Positions 1-9,608 of a stretch of 64,000 bases of DNA are shown here, in pieces. The stretch comes from Azospirillum thermophilum (GTDB taxonomy: Bacteria > Pseudomonadota > Alphaproteobacteria > Azospirillales > Azospirillaceae): NCBI RefSeq assembly GCF_003130795.1, contig NZ_CP029357.1, positions 500,001-564,000 of the forward strand, written 5' to 3'. The notes under the pieces were generated by a model, which worked only from the letters and a program-made list of their open reading frames with translations, searched no databases and was not told where the DNA came from. The translations under genes were made by a program, and so were the position numbers. Position 1 is the first letter of the stretch, and each line of letters opens with the position of its first letter.

Positions 1-941
1 GACACCCCGGACTATGCCGCCGGACCGCTGCTGTCCGTGCGCGACCTGACGGTGCGCTTCAAGGCGAAGAGCAACCTGCTCGGCCGGGTCACCCATCAGG
101 TCCATGCGGTGACGCGCGTGTCCCTCGACATCCATCCGGGCGAGACGCTGGCGCTGGTCGGCGAGTCGGGATCGGGCAAATCCACCATCGGCCGCACCAT
201 CCAGCAGCTCCAGGACGCCACCTCGGGCCGCATCTCCTTCGGCGGGCGGCCGCTCACCGAGATGGGCGGCGCCGAGCGCAGCCGGCTGCGGCGGGACGTC
301 CAGTACATCTTCCAGGATCCCTTCGCCTCGCTCGATCCGCGGCGGACGGTGGGCTTCTCCATCGCCGAACCGATCCGCACCCACGGGCTGCTGACCGACG
401 AGCGCGAGATCACCAGGAGGGTCTCGTCGCTGCTGGAGCGGGTCGGCCTGCCGCCGTCGCATGCCGGCCGCTATCCGCACGAATTCTCGGGCGGCCAGCG
501 CCAGCGGGTCTGCATCGCCCGCGCCCTCGCCTCCGATCCAAAGCTGATCATCGCCGACGAGGCGCTGTCGGCCCTCGACGTCTCGATCCAGGCGCAGATC
601 ATCAACCTGTTCATGGACCTGCAGGCCGAGCGCGGCCTCGCCTACCTGTTCATCAGCCACGACATGGCGGTGGTGGAGAAGATGAGCCACCGCGTCGCCG
701 TCCTCTATCTCGGCCAGATCATGGAGATGGGCAGCCGCCGGCAGATCTTCGAAACGCCGGCGCACGACTACACCCGCCGGCTGCTCTCCGCCGTCCCGGT
801 GGCCGATCCGGGCCGGCGCGGCAGCCGCCCGGCGCTGCTGGAGGGGACATCCCGAGCCCGGTCCGCGCCGTCGGCGACGATCCGGCGGTCCTGCCGCTCG
901 AGGAGGTGCGGCCCGGCCATTTCGTCCGCCGGACCGCATGA
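1..941 (+). CDS. Peptide/glutathione ABC importer ATPase (5' partial, frameshifted)
   Basis: The frame is open at base 1, so the start lies outside the window. The protein is an oligopeptide-type ATPase: Walker [11 protein letters not shown]-loop YIFQDPF, signature SGGQRQR, Walker [14 protein letters not shown]-loop ISHD. The stretch [13 protein letters not shown] before Walker A resembles the second half of GsiA, so the full gene may encode a two-ATPase fusion. It would power the permeases encoded at 2659-4441. After LLEG (about 845) the frame changes: as read it continues to 1053 with Arg/Ser-rich residues, but restoring one G in the run at 843-846 gives a family-like tail ([20 protein letters not shown]) ending in TGA at 939-941. 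The 941 end is my corrected reading. Confidence 0.85.
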   Translation, partial: HPGLCRRTAAVRARPDGALQGEEQPARPGHPSGPCGDARVPRHPSGRDAGAGRRVGIGQIHHRPHHPAAPGRHLGPHLLRRAAAHRDGRRRAQPAAAGRPVHLPGSLRLARSAADGGLLHRRTDPHPRAADRRARDHQEGLVAAGAGRPAAVACRPLSARILGRPAPAGLHRPRPRLRSKADHRRRGAVGPRRLDPGADHQPVHGPAGRARPRLPVHQPRHGGGGEDEPPRRRPLSRPDHGDGQPPADLRNAGARLHPPAALRRPGGRSGPARQPPGAAGGDIPSPVRAVGDDPAVLPLEEVRPGHFVRRTA

Positions 942-1019
942 CAGCTCCCGCGCGCGGCCGTCCGGCAGGCCCGCGAGGGGAAGAGACCAACGACAACCCG
1001 CCGAAGAAGGAACAGGCGC

Positions 1020-2573
1020 ATGGCTTTGGGAACGAAGGGGGCATTGGGCATGACGGGGATGAAGGCCGCGCTGATGGCCGCGGCCCTGGCCGGGGCGATG
1101 GGCCTCGCGACGCCCGCGGAGGCCGCCGGCAAGCTGACCATCTCGTCGCCGCAGGATCCCGGAAGCTGGGACCCGATCGACACCTTCCTCGTCAACTGGG
1201 CGTCGGTCGCCACCAACATCTTCGACGGGCTGACCTACCGCGGCCCGGACCGCAAGCTGGTGCCGGGGCTGGCGGACTCCTGGACCGAGCTGGACGGCGG
1301 CAAGCGCATCCGCTTCAAGCTGCGCACCGGCGTCAAGTTCCACAACGGCGAGCCCTTCAACGCCGCCGCCGTGAAGTTCACCTTCGACCGGCTGCTGGGC
1401 GAAGAGGGGGCGAAGGGACCGCAGCGGTCCAACTACATCGCCATCGAGAGCGTGGAGATCATCGACGACTCCACGGTCGACCTGAAGCTGAAGGCGCCCG
1501 ACCCGGTGCTGCTGACCAAGCTGGCCGGCTATGGCGCGATGATCGTCCCGCCCAACTACATCAAGGAGAAGGGCGACGCGGTCTTCAACGTGAACCCGGT
1601 CGGCACCGGGCCGTTCAGGTTCGTCTCCTACGCGCCGAAGACCGGCATCAAGCTGGAGGCCAATCCGGACTACTGGGGCGGCGCGCCCAAGCTGTCGGAG
1701 GTCGAGTACCGCTTCATCTCCGAGCCCTCCACCGCCGTGGCGGAGCTGCAGGCCGGCCGCGTCGACCTCGTGCTGCCGCCGACCATTCCCATCGGCATGG
1801 TGCCGGTCATCCAGGCCGACCCCAAGCTGGCGATCCTCAGCGTGCCGGGGCCGACGGTCGATGCCCTGCGCTTCAACACCAAGAGCGGGATCACCGCCGA
1901 CCCGCGCGTGCGCAAGGCGCTGACCATGGCGGTCGACCGCACGACCATCGTCAAGTCGATCCTGGCCGGCCAGGCCTCGGAGATCGCCAGCTTCCAGGGC
2001 GAGCTGTCCTTCGGCTACGACCCGTCGCTGAAGCCGCTGCCCTATGATCCGGCGGGGGCCAAGGCGCTGCTCGCCCAGGCGGGGGTGAAGCCGGGGGCGG
2101 CGGTGCAGATCGACATCCGCGGCAACGACGCCACGATGAACGAGGTGGCGCAGGCCATCTCCGGCTACCTGCAGATGGTCGGCGTGACCGCCACCATCAA
2201 GCCGTACGAGACCAACGTGCTGCTGAACGACATCATCCCCCAGGGCAAGACCGGGGCGATGTTCCAGCAGAAGTGGGGCGGCTGGACCTTCGACTACGAC
2301 AACACCGCCTACGCCATGTACCATTCCGGCGAGAAGTGGAACCCGTACGAGCAGGACGCCGAGCTGGACAAGCTGCTGGAATCGCAGCGTGCGATCACCG
2401 ACGTGGCCGAGCGCGAGCGCATCCTGAAGCAGATCGCCCGCACCGTCGCCGACAAGGCGCTGGAGATGCCGCTCTACAACTCCAACGCGATCTACGGCGT
2501 CAACAAGCGGGTGAAGAATTTCGTGCCGGCACCGGACAACCGCGTGAAGCTGACCGACGTCACGGTGGACTAA
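1020..2573 (+). CDS. Peptide ABC transporter substrate-binding protein
   Basis: Family 5 extracellular solute-binding protein (DppA/GsiB/OppA type), 517 residues, which binds peptides in the periplasm for the neighbouring permeases. A signal peptide is clear: charged start, hydrophobic [15 protein letters not shown], then an AEA-A cleavage site near residue 36. The mature part has the family hallmarks [20 protein letters not shown] and [10 protein letters not shown], and GTGPFRF near residue 195. The ATG at 1020 follows GAAGGA at 1005-1010. It sits between the ATPase and the permeases, so it belongs to the same operon. Dipeptide, oligopeptide or glutathione specificity cannot be told from sequence alone. 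Confidence 0.93.
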   Translation: MALGTKGALGMTGMKAALMAAALAGAMGLATPAEAAGKLTISSPQDPGSWDPIDTFLVNWASVATNIFDGLTYRGPDRKLVPGLADSWTELDGGKRIRFKLRTGVKFHNGEPFNAAAVKFTFDRLLGEEGAKGPQRSNYIAIESVEIIDDSTVDLKLKAPDPVLLTKLAGYGAMIVPPNYIKEKGDAVFNVNPVGTGPFRFVSYAPKTGIKLEANPDYWGGAPKLSEVEYRFISEPSTAVAELQAGRVDLVLPPTIPIGMVPVIQADPKLAILSVPGPTVDALRFNTKSGITADPRVRKALTMAVDRTTIVKSILAGQASEIASFQGELSFGYDPSLKPLPYDPAGAKALLAQAGVKPGAAVQIDIRGNDATMNEVAQAISGYLQMVGVTATIKPYETNVLLNDIIPQGKTGAMFQQKWGGWTFDYDNTAYAMYHSGEKWNPYEQDAELDKLLESQRAITDVAERERILKQIARTVADKALEMPLYNSNAIYGVNKRVKNFVPAPDNRVKLTDVTVD

Positions 2574-2658
2574 GCAGGGAGCCCGACGCCGCCGGCCCGC
2601 GACGGGTCCCGGCGGCGTCCCCGACCGATCCGCAAGAACAGTTCGAGGGACGAGCGCC

Positions 2659-3581
2659 TTGGCCGGCTTCCTTCTCAAGCGCCTGATCCAGGCGATCTTC
2701 GTGGTGATGGTGGTGACGCTGGTCGTCTCCTTCGCCATCCGCCTGACCGGCGATCCCGCCCTGATGCTGACGCAGGGGCGGGCAGCATCACCGAACAGGA
2801 TCTGGAACGCATCCGCGAGGCGCTGGGCGTCAACCAGCCCTTCCTGGTCCAGTACTGGGAGTTCCTGACCGGGCTGCTGCGCTTCGACTTCGGCAGGAGC
2901 TTCCTCGGCGGCACCCCGGTGTCGCGGCTGATCGCCGACGCGCTGCCGGCCACGCTGCTGCTCGCCGTCGTGTCGATGGTCGTGTCGATCGCGCTGTCGA
3001 TCCCGCTGGGCATCAAGGCGGCGACGGCGCGCGGCGGGATGGCCGACCAGGCGATCCGCATCCTGTCGCTGGTCGGGCTGTCGGTACCGAACTTCTGGCT
3101 GGCGACGATGCTGGTCCTGCTGTTCGCCATCACGCTGGGCTGGCTGCCGCCGAGCGGCATGGAGGGGCCGGCCAACTTCGTCATGCCGGCGGTCACCATG
3201 GGCGTCATCCTGACCGCGACCAACGTGCGGCTGGTGCGCAGCTCCATGCTGGAGACGCTGCAGTCGCAATATGTGATGGTGGCGCGCGCCAAGGGGTTGA
3301 GCGAGAGCAAGGTCCTGTACAAGCATGCGCTGCGCAACTGCGCCATTCCGCTGATCACCTATTTCGGCCTGCAGTTCGGCGGCCTGCTGGGCGGCATCGT
3401 GGTGGTGGAGCGGGTCTTCAACTGGCCCGGCCTCGGCACGCTCGCCTTCGATGCGGTGGCGGCCCGCGACTATCCGGTGCTGCAGGGCGTGATCACCGTC
3501 CTGTCGCTGCTGATCGTCGGCGTCAACCTGCTGGTCGACATCGCCTACGGGCTGGTCGATCCGCGCATCCGGACATCGTGA
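2659..3581 (+). CDS. Peptide ABC transporter permease, DppB/GsiC type (frameshifted)
   Basis: First membrane subunit of the importer. A TTG start at 2659 is preceded by GAGGGA at 2644-2649 and begins AGFLLKRLIQAIFVVMVV, the usual DppB N-terminal helix. At about 2776-2779 the frame is lost after MLTQG; adding one G to the run of four restores the expected periplasmic segment (SITEQDLERIREALGVNQPF) and joins it to the rest, in the frame that continues to 3581. The EAA loop (MVARAKGLSESKVLYKHALRN) and GGIVVVERVFNWPGLG are present. The corrected length is 307 residues, normal for the family. It overlaps the next gene by four bases. Confidence 0.87.
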
Positions 3582-4441
3582 CCGCCATGGCCGCCCTGCG
3601 CTCCTTCCTGCGATCCAGGCGCTTCTGGAACCTGGAACTCCTTCTCGGCTCGCTGCTGACCACGGTCATCTGCCTCGCCGTCCTGTTCTCCGACCTGCTG
3701 TTTCCCGGCGGGGCGGACCGGATGGACCTGCTGGCCCGGCTGGTCCCGCCGCTGCAGAATGCCGCCCATCCGCTGGGCACCGATCCGCTCGGCCGCGACG
3801 TGCTGGCCCGCGTGGTGGCCGGCGGCAGGATCTCCCTGCTGGTCGGCTTCGTCTCGGTCGCCGGGGCGGTGGTGATCGGCGTGCTGATGGGCCTGATCGC
3901 CGGCTATTACCGCGGCTTCTGGGACATGGTGGTGATGCGCTTCGCCGACGTGCAGCTCGCCCTGCCCTTCATCCTGCTGGCGATCACCTTCATCGCCATC
4001 GTCGGCGGCAGCCTGACCAACACCATCATCCTGCTGATCGTGTCGCAGTGGGTGCAGTATGCCCGCCTCGTCCGCGGCTCCGTCCTTGCGCTGCGCGAGC
4101 GGGAGTTCATCCTGTCAGCCCGTGCCATCGGGGTGAAGGACTGGCGGATCATCCTGCAGCACCTGCTGCCGAACCTGATCGGCCCGGTGATCGTGCTGAT
4201 GACGCTGAACGTCGCCAACAACATCCTGCTGGAAAGCAGCCTGACCTTCCTCGGCCTCGGGGCCGACCCGACGATCCCGAGCTGGGGCGGCATGCTGGCC
4301 GCCGGCCGCACCTACCTGCAGCTCGCCTGGTGGGTCAGCGTCTTCCCGGGCCTCGCCATCCTGCTGACGGTGCTGGGCCTCAACCTGCTCGGCGACTGGC
4401 TGCGCGACAGCCTCGACCCCACCGGGAGAACCTCGCGATGA
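3578..4441 (+). CDS. Peptide ABC transporter permease, DppC/GsiD type
   Basis: Second membrane subunit, 287 residues, GTG start overlapping the previous stop (GTGA at 3578-3581). Family features are the N-terminal transmembrane helix, the periplasmic HPLGTDPLGRDVLARVV motif near residue 65, and the EAA loop ILSARAIGVKDWRIILQHLLPN that docks on the ATPase. It ends with SSLTFLGLGADPTIPSWGGML and a GDWLRDSLDPTGR tail, both typical of DppC. Its stop overlaps the ATG of the peptidase gene (ATGA, 4438-4441), so the two are translationally coupled. Confidence 0.95.
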   Translation: MTAMAALRSFLRSRRFWNLELLLGSLLTTVICLAVLFSDLLFPGGADRMDLLARLVPPLQNAAHPLGTDPLGRDVLARVVAGGRISLLVGFVSVAGAVVIGVLMGLIAGYYRGFWDMVVMRFADVQLALPFILLAITFIAIVGGSLTNTIILLIVSQWVQYARLVRGSVLALREREFILSARAIGVKDWRIILQHLLPNLIGPVIVLMTLNVANNILLESSLTFLGLGADPTIPSWGGMLAAGRTYLQLAWWVSVFPGLAILLTVLGLNLLGDWLRDSLDPTGRTSR

Positions 4442-6195
4442 CCGTGCTGTTCGACGCCACCTTCGAGCGGACGCTCGACAGGCTGGCCGCCCGTCTGGCC
4501 GTCCGGCCGGCCCGCCAGTCCGGCGGCGCGCCGGCGGCGGAGGCCTGGACCTTCGACGACGCGCCCAGCCGGCGGGCCGCCGAGCGGGCGCTGGCGGCGC
4601 AGGGCGTCGCCGTCCGCATCCGCAGCGCCTACAAGCCGCTGGTCCACTTCTTTCTGGAGGAGGTCGACCGGACGGCGCTCGCCGCCGCCGACATCGCCTA
4701 TCCGGTCCATCCGCTGGCCCCGCCGAACCGCTTCCTGCTGGAGGCCTATCCGCTGGCCGCCCTGCTCGACGGGGCGGCGGTCGCCTTCCGGGCGCGGCCG
4801 GACGAGGCCTTCCATTACGAGGTGGCGCTGACCTTCCGGGACGGCCGGCGCGAGGAGCACCGGGTCGCCGCGCCCAACCGCGTCCACACCGACATGGCGG
4901 GCGAGACCAGCGTCTCCCCCACCGGCTGGCTGCGCATCGCCGGCGGGGGAGAGGGCGAGCGGCTGGAGACGGAGTATGAACGGCTGTTCGAAGCGGCCAT
5001 GAAGGCCGTCATCGACCATCCCTGGACCGGCGGCGAGCCCTATTTCGAGGAGCTGAACATCCGCGTCGAGCTGCCGGCGGCAGACCAGCCGCTCGGCTAC
5101 GGCGACGAGGTGCTGAGCCTGCGCGAGGCCCTGCACGAGGAGTTCTACTTCTCTCTGCTGGAGGTGTTCCAGCGCAAGTCGGGCCGGCCGCTCGGCGACC
5201 GCGGGCTGAAGCCCGGCCAGATCGCCCCGGAGATCGTCGCCGGCACCGGCGCCGTGCGCGCACGGGTCGAGCTGCGCCCGCTGTCGCGCGCCACCGCCCG
5301 CGGCCCGGCCGATCCGCTGGACCGCGCCGGCGCCCCGCTGGTCGAGGCGCAGATCCGGGCCGAGCTGGAACGGATCGGCGGCGAGGCCTTCGAGGCGCCG
5401 ACGCGCAGCGGCCGCCGCGTCCTCGCCCGCCATGTCCGGGGGAGCGACGCCGCGGTGATGATCAGCGGCGGCCAGCACGCCAACGAGACGACGGGGGTGG
5501 TCGGGGCGCTGCGCGCCGCCCGGCGGCTGGCCGGACGTCCGGGGGCCCACTTCACCGTGTCGCCGCAGGAGAATCCGGACGGCTACGCCCTGCACCATCG
5601 CCTGCGCGTCGACAACCCGCGCCACATGCACCATGCCGCGCGCTACACGGCGCTCGGCGACGATCTGGAGTACCGGATGCCGGACGGCAGCGGCGCCGGC
5701 CTGCTGGAAAAGGAGATCCGGCTGGAGGCGGAACGGCGCAGCGGCGCGCGGCTGCACGTCAACCTGCACGGCTATCCGTCGCACGAATGGACCCGGCCGC
5801 TGTCGGGCTATGTCCCGCGCAACTTCGCCATGTGGACGCTGCCGAAGGGCTTCTTCCTGGTCCTGCGGCACCATGCCGGCTGGGAGGAGCGGGGCGAGCG
5901 GCTGCTCGACCGCATCACGCGGCGGCTGGGGGATATTCCGGGCCTGGCCGAACGCAACGCCGCGCAGATCGCGCTGTACGAGACCCATGCCGGGGAGACG
6001 GGATTCCGCATCGTCAACGGCTTCCCCTGCCTGTGCTCGGTCGACGACCGCCACAGCGTGCCGATGACGCTGATCACCGAGTATCCGGATGAGACCATCT
6101 ACGGCGAGGCCTTCGTCCTGGGCCACACCGCGCAGATGGAAACCGTGCTCGCCGCCTACGACGCCTGGCAGGAGATCGCGGCGGCCCAGGCCTGA
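4438..6195 (+). CDS. M14-family zinc carboxypeptidase
   Basis: A 585-residue protein whose second half is an M14 metallocarboxypeptidase. Zinc ligands are visible as His347-x-x-Glu350 in GGQHANETTG and His444 in NLHGYPSHEW; the ENPDGYALHHR stretch near residue 380 is the usual substrate-binding region. The first 300 residues are poorly conserved to my eye. No signal peptide is seen, so it is probably cytoplasmic. The start at 4438 is chosen because it overlaps the permease stop; the open frame extends further upstream into the permease gene, but that part is overlap. Cotranscription with a peptide importer suggests that it trims imported peptides (inference). Confidence 0.88.
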   Translation: MTVLFDATFERTLDRLAARLAVRPARQSGGAPAAEAWTFDDAPSRRAAERALAAQGVAVRIRSAYKPLVHFFLEEVDRTALAAADIAYPVHPLAPPNRFLLEAYPLAALLDGAAVAFRARPDEAFHYEVALTFRDGRREEHRVAAPNRVHTDMAGETSVSPTGWLRIAGGGEGERLETEYERLFEAAMKAVIDHPWTGGEPYFEELNIRVELPAADQPLGYGDEVLSLREALHEEFYFSLLEVFQRKSGRPLGDRGLKPGQIAPEIVAGTGAVRARVELRPLSRATARGPADPLDRAGAPLVEAQIRAELERIGGEAFEAPTRSGRRVLARHVRGSDAAVMISGGQHANETTGVVGALRAARRLAGRPGAHFTVSPQENPDGYALHHRLRVDNPRHMHHAARYTALGDDLEYRMPDGSGAGLLEKEIRLEAERRSGARLHVNLHGYPSHEWTRPLSGYVPRNFAMWTLPKGFFLVLRHHAGWEERGERLLDRITRRLGDIPGLAERNAAQIALYETHAGETGFRIVNGFPCLCSVDDRHSVPMTLITEYPDETIYGEAFVLGHTAQMETVLAAYDAWQEIAAAQA

Positions 6196-6201
6196 GGGGC
6201 C

Positions 6202-6233
6202 GGCCGGCGCGCCGCCCGGGCGACGCGCCGGCC
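6202..6233. terminator. Hairpin between convergent genes
   Basis: Perfect 10-bp inverted repeat GGCCGGCGCG/CGCGCCGGCC with a 12-base loop, lying between the stops of the peptidase (+) and pyruvate kinase (-). There is no T-run on either side, so intrinsic termination is uncertain; it may block 3' exonucleases or help termination in both directions. Confidence 0.45.
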
Positions 6234-6241
6234 CGACCGGA

Positions 6242-7663
6242 TCAGCGCCGGTCGATCTGGATCACGCGGATGTTGTTCGTCGTGCCCGCCTGGGCGAAGG
6301 GGATGCCGGCGACGACGACCATCGAGTCGCCCACCTTGGCGAAGCCCTGCTCCTGTCCCCACCTGCTGGCGCGCTCCACCATCTCCTCGTAGGTGTGGAT
6401 GTCCTCGGACAGGATGCTGTGGGCGCCCCACAGCAGGCAGAGCCGGCGGGACACCTGCTCGTCCGGTGTGATCGCCAGGATCGGTACCGCCGGGCGGCGG
6501 CGGGCGATGCGCGCGGCGGTCGTCCCGCTGGAGGTGAAGGCGAGGATCGCCGAGGAGTGGATGACGTTGGCCAGATCGGCGGCGGCGGCGGCGACGGCAT
6601 GCGGGGCCGTCTGCTCCTCCCCCGGATCGGAGGCGTTGATGATCGAGCGGTAGAGCTTGTGCTGCTCGGTCGAGCGGATGATGCGGTCCATCATCTCCAC
6701 CGTTTCGACCGGGTAGGAGCCGCTGGCCGATTCGGCCGACAGCATCACCGCATCGGCGCCGTCATAGATGGCGGTGGCGACGTCCGACGCCTCGGCCCGC
6801 GTCGGGGTCGGGGCGGAGACCATCGAATCGAGCATCTGGGTGGCGACGATCACCGGCTTCACCGCGAGACGGCAGGCGCGCACCAGCTCCTTCTGCCGGC
6901 CCGGCACCTCCTCGTGCGGGATCTCGACGCCGAGATCGCCGCGGGCGACCATCACGGCGTCCGACAGGCGGATGATGTCGTCGATCTTGTCGAGGGCGGA
7001 CGGCTTCTCGATCTTCGCCACCAGGCCGGCGCGGTCGCCGATCAGGCCGCGCGCCTCCAGCAGGTCGCCGGGCTTCTGGACGAAGGACAGCGCCACCCAG
7101 TCCACCCCGAGCTCCAGCCCGAAGGCGAGGTCGGCGCGGTCCTTGGCGGTCAGCGGCGACAGGTCGAGGATGGTGCCGGGCAGGTTGACGCCCTTGCGGT
7201 TGGAGATCACCCCGCCATAGATCACCTCGGCCTCGATGAAGTCGTCGCCGATGCGGGTGACGGCGACGCGCACCCGGCCGTCGTCGATCAGCAGGTGGTG
7301 CCCAGGCGCGATCGCCGCGAAAATCTCGGGGTGGGGCAGCGGGATGGCGTCCCGGTCACCGTCGCTGCCGGTCGGCACGAAACGGATCGTCTCGCCGGCC
7401 GCGACGTTGATCTTGCCGTCGCGGATCGTGCCGACGCGGATCTTCGGCCCCTGGAGGTCCTGCAGGATGCCGATCGGCCGGCCGACCTCGGCCTCCAGCG
7501 CGCGGATGGCGGCATGGACCTTGGCGTGGTCCTCGTGGGTTCCGTGGCTGAAGTTCAGCCGGAAGGTGTCGACACCGGCCAGGAACAGCCGCTTCAGCAT
7601 CTCTGGCGAGTTGCTGGCCGGTCCGACGGTGGCAACGATCTTGGCGCGGCGGTGACGTCGCAT
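6242..7663 (-). CDS. pyk: Pyruvate kinase 1
   Basis: Converts phosphoenolpyruvate and ADP to pyruvate and ATP. Signature elements: MRRHRRAKIVATVGPASNS at the N-terminus, FRLNFSHG, the lysine motif LVAKIEKPSALDKID, VARGDLGVEIP, and ATQMLDSMVSAPTPTRAEASDVA. The length from ATG 7663 is 473 residues, normal for the family. The frame extends upstream and an alternative ATG at 7820 has a GGTGGA nearby, but the added 52 residues are Pro/Ser/Thr-rich and not pyruvate-kinase-like. A second, diverged isozyme lies at 22269-23791. This one stands alone, divergent from galM, outside the fermentation cluster. Confidence 0.95.
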   Translation of the reverse strand: MRRHRRAKIVATVGPASNSPEMLKRLFLAGVDTFRLNFSHGTHEDHAKVHAAIRALEAEVGRPIGILQDLQGPKIRVGTIRDGKINVAAGETIRFVPTGSDGDRDAIPLPHPEIFAAIAPGHHLLIDDGRVRVAVTRIGDDFIEAEVIYGGVISNRKGVNLPGTILDLSPLTAKDRADLAFGLELGVDWVALSFVQKPGDLLEARGLIGDRAGLVAKIEKPSALDKIDDIIRLSDAVMVARGDLGVEIPHEEVPGRQKELVRACRLAVKPVIVATQMLDSMVSAPTPTRAEASDVATAIYDGADAVMLSAESASGSYPVETVEMMDRIIRSTEQHKLYRSIINASDPGEEQTAPHAVAAAAADLANVIHSSAILAFTSSGTTAARIARRRPAVPILAITPDEQVSRRLCLLWGAHSILSEDIHTYEEMVERASRWGQEQGFAKVGDSMVVVAGIPFAQAGTTNNIRVIQIDRR

Positions 7664-8049
7664 TCTCACTCGGCCTCGGCGGGCCGCCTCCTGTGTTGGG
7701 CCCCCGGGCGAGGGGGCGGGTCTGGAACCGGCCGCGATGTCCGGCCCGGATACCGTGGATGTTGGGGAGCCGGCTGCCGTCGACAACCGGTCCGGAGTCA
7801 GCGTGCCGGTGTCGGCCATGATGGTCCACCGTCCCGACCCCGTTTGTACACGAAATCCCGCGAGGCCGCTCGCAGCGCTGCGACATAATAGCCGGAGCAT
7901 CATCCGCACCGCGACCGACCTTGCCGTGATTTTTGATATACTAATATACTTTTTTGCCGCCGTCACGCGCCGCGCGATGGCCGGCATCGGGAAGGGCCGG
8001 CGCCGGAAAGGGCCGGTGCCGTCCCGGCCAGAACAACAAGGATATCGTC
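7664..8049. other. Divergent pyk/galM intergenic region
   Basis: 386 bases without a supported gene. It holds the predicted galM promoter and an AT-rich operator-like element at 7933-7950. The pyruvate kinase side is G+C-rich and shows no obvious promoter. Confidence 0.6.
7921..7950 (+). promoter_or_regulatory. Predicted galM promoter with overlapping operator
   Basis: A -35-like TTGCCG (7921-7926), 18-base spacer and -10-like TATACT (7945-7950). Overlapping the -10 is TTGATATACTAATATACT (7933-7950), containing the degenerate palindrome TATACTAATATA. Sixteen of these 18 bases recur in the same position relative to the predicted -10 of gap2 (32365-32382). A bound repressor there would block RNA polymerase. 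The GntR protein encoded at 34955-35710 is the likely ligand (inference). Confidence 0.65.
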
Positions 8050-9198
8050 ATGAGGAAATGGACTAGTGGTGCGTTGCTGCTTCTCCTCGGCGTTTCCACG
8101 GCCGCGCTGGCGGCTCCCGGCGACGCCGGCGGCTATGTCGAGCTGAAGCGGGAGAATTTCCAGAAGGAGATCGACGGCAAGCCGGTCGACCTCTACACCC
8201 TGACCAACGCCAAGGGGATGGTGGTCAAGATCACCAACTATGGCGCCAAGGTCGAGCAGATCCTGGTTCCCGACCGCAACGGCAATCTCGGCGACGTGGC
8301 GCTCGGCTATGACGGCATCGATCAGGTGATCGCCGGGCAGCCGTCGATGGGCGCCTTCATCGGCCGCTACGCCAACCGCATCGGCGGGGGCAAGTTCTCC
8401 ATCGACGGGCAGCCGTACCAGGCCAGCCTGAACGACGGGCCGAACAGCCTGCACGGCGGCAAGAAGGGCAGCCGTTTCGTCGTCTTCGACGCCCGGCAGA
8501 TCGACCCGGCGACCGTCGAGATGCGCTACACCTTCAAGGACGGCGAGGAAGGCTATCCCGGGACCGTCCCCGCGCGGGTGGTCTACAAGGTGACGGACGA
8601 CAACGCGCTGGACATCGCGTTCGACGCGACCACCGACAAGCCGACGATCGTCAACTTCACCAGCCACGTCTTCTTCAATCTGGCCGGCGAAGGCAACGGC
8701 AGCATCCTGAACCACCAGCTCCAGGTCGATGCCGACAGCTTCACCCCGGTGGACGGCACCCTGATCACCACCGGCGAGATCCGCCCGGTCAAGGGCACGC
8801 CGCTGGACTTCACCAGCCCGCAGGCCGTCGGCGCCCGGATCGCGTCCGACTATGACCAGCTCGGCTTCGTGAAGGGCTACGACCACAACTTCGTGCTCAA
8901 CAAGAAGGCGGGCGACTACGGGCTGATGGCCCGCATGGTCGAACCGGCGTCCGGCCGCGTCCTGGAAGTCTACGGAACCCAGCCGGGGCTGCAGTTCTAT
9001 TCCGGCAACTTCCTGACCGGTGCCGTGCCGAAGGACCAGGGCAAGGGCGGCCACCTCTACAAGCTGCAGGAGGCCTTCTGCCTGGAGCCGCAGGTCTTCC
9101 CCGACGCGCCGAACAAGGCGAACTTCCCCTCGCCGGTCCTGCGGCCGGGGGAAACCTACAGTGGCCGGATCACCTACAAGTTCCTGACCCGGAACTGA
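8050..9198 (+). CDS. galM: Aldose 1-epimerase (mutarotase), exported
   Basis: Interconverts alpha and beta anomers of glucose or galactose. The 382-residue product has a signal peptide (MRKWTSGALLLLLGVSTAALA), so it acts in the periplasm. Family motifs: ITNYGAKVEQILVPDRNG, GRYANRIGGGKFSIDG with the substrate-binding NRI, LHGGKKG, the catalytic histidine segment FTSHVFFNLAGEG, and GYDHNFVLN; the C-terminal FCLEPQVFPDAPN includes the catalytic Glu. The ATG at 8050 follows AAGGA at about 8038-8042. It is monocistronic, with a strong terminator 30 bases downstream. Confidence 0.94.
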   Translation: MRKWTSGALLLLLGVSTAALAAPGDAGGYVELKRENFQKEIDGKPVDLYTLTNAKGMVVKITNYGAKVEQILVPDRNGNLGDVALGYDGIDQVIAGQPSMGAFIGRYANRIGGGKFSIDGQPYQASLNDGPNSLHGGKKGSRFVVFDARQIDPATVEMRYTFKDGEEGYPGTVPARVVYKVTDDNALDIAFDATTDKPTIVNFTSHVFFNLAGEGNGSILNHQLQVDADSFTPVDGTLITTGEIRPVKGTPLDFTSPQAVGARIASDYDQLGFVKGYDHNFVLNKKAGDYGLMARMVEPASGRVLEVYGTQPGLQFYSGNFLTGAVPKDQGKGGHLYKLQEAFCLEPQVFPDAPNKANFPSPVLRPGETYSGRITYKFLTRN

Positions 9199-9608
9199 CC
9201 GGCCGCCGCCCGCCGCGGCGTGCCTGACCGGGCCCGTGCGCCGGGGCAGTCCCGCGCACGGGCCTTTTTATTTCCACGGCAGATCATTGATCAAGCCAAC
9301 AAAAGCCAAGCTGCAGCCTGAAGTGGATTTCGGTCAACCCAGGTAGCGGGGGAACGTCCGGACAATACTGACTGTTGTGGCGGCGAGCAGATTCGCGTCC
9401 GGTGCCGTATAATGACTTCGTCCAATGCGGCTCGCTGCCGCAAGACGGCTTAAAAGTTGTCTGGCATACTAGAACACGAGCGGTTAGTGGTGTTGGCCGG
9501 TTGGCGGGAGCGCAGCACCGGGCTGTACGGGATCAGAGCCGGCAGACCCGGGCCGATTGCCTGCCCGACCAACGACGCTCACGCGAGCTACATCCAAGAG
9601 GTGCAATA
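9199..9608. other. galM-cstA intergenic region
   Basis: 410 bases. The first 70 hold the galM terminator. The rest is the cstA leader, with lower G+C than its surroundings and scattered promoter-like words (TATAAT at 9408-9413, TTGATCAA at 9291-9298), none with a convincing partner box. No gene is seen. Confidence 0.5.
9231..9270 (+). terminator. Rho-independent terminator of galM
   Basis: Perfect 11-bp stem GGCCCGTGCGC/GCGCACGGGCC with a 12-base loop followed by TTTTT (9265-9269). Confidence 0.92.

Noticed and set aside
768..3326. Very long open frame on the minus strand over the importer genes (and similar ones at 4312-6126, 9588-11729, 12133-14223, 18607-21174, 24195-26579)
   Set aside because: They lie antisense to well-conserved genes, have low-complexity Arg/Gly/Asp/His-rich translations, and arise because stop codons are rare in 70% G+C DNA.
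9291..9298. FNR-type site TTGATCAA before cstA
   Set aside because: FNR/FixK boxes need TTGAT-N4-ATCAA; here the halves overlap without spacer.
9408..9413. TATAAT as the cstA promoter
   Set aside because: No -35-like hexamer is found 16-18 bases upstream, and it is 196 bases from the gene; a single hexamer is not enough.
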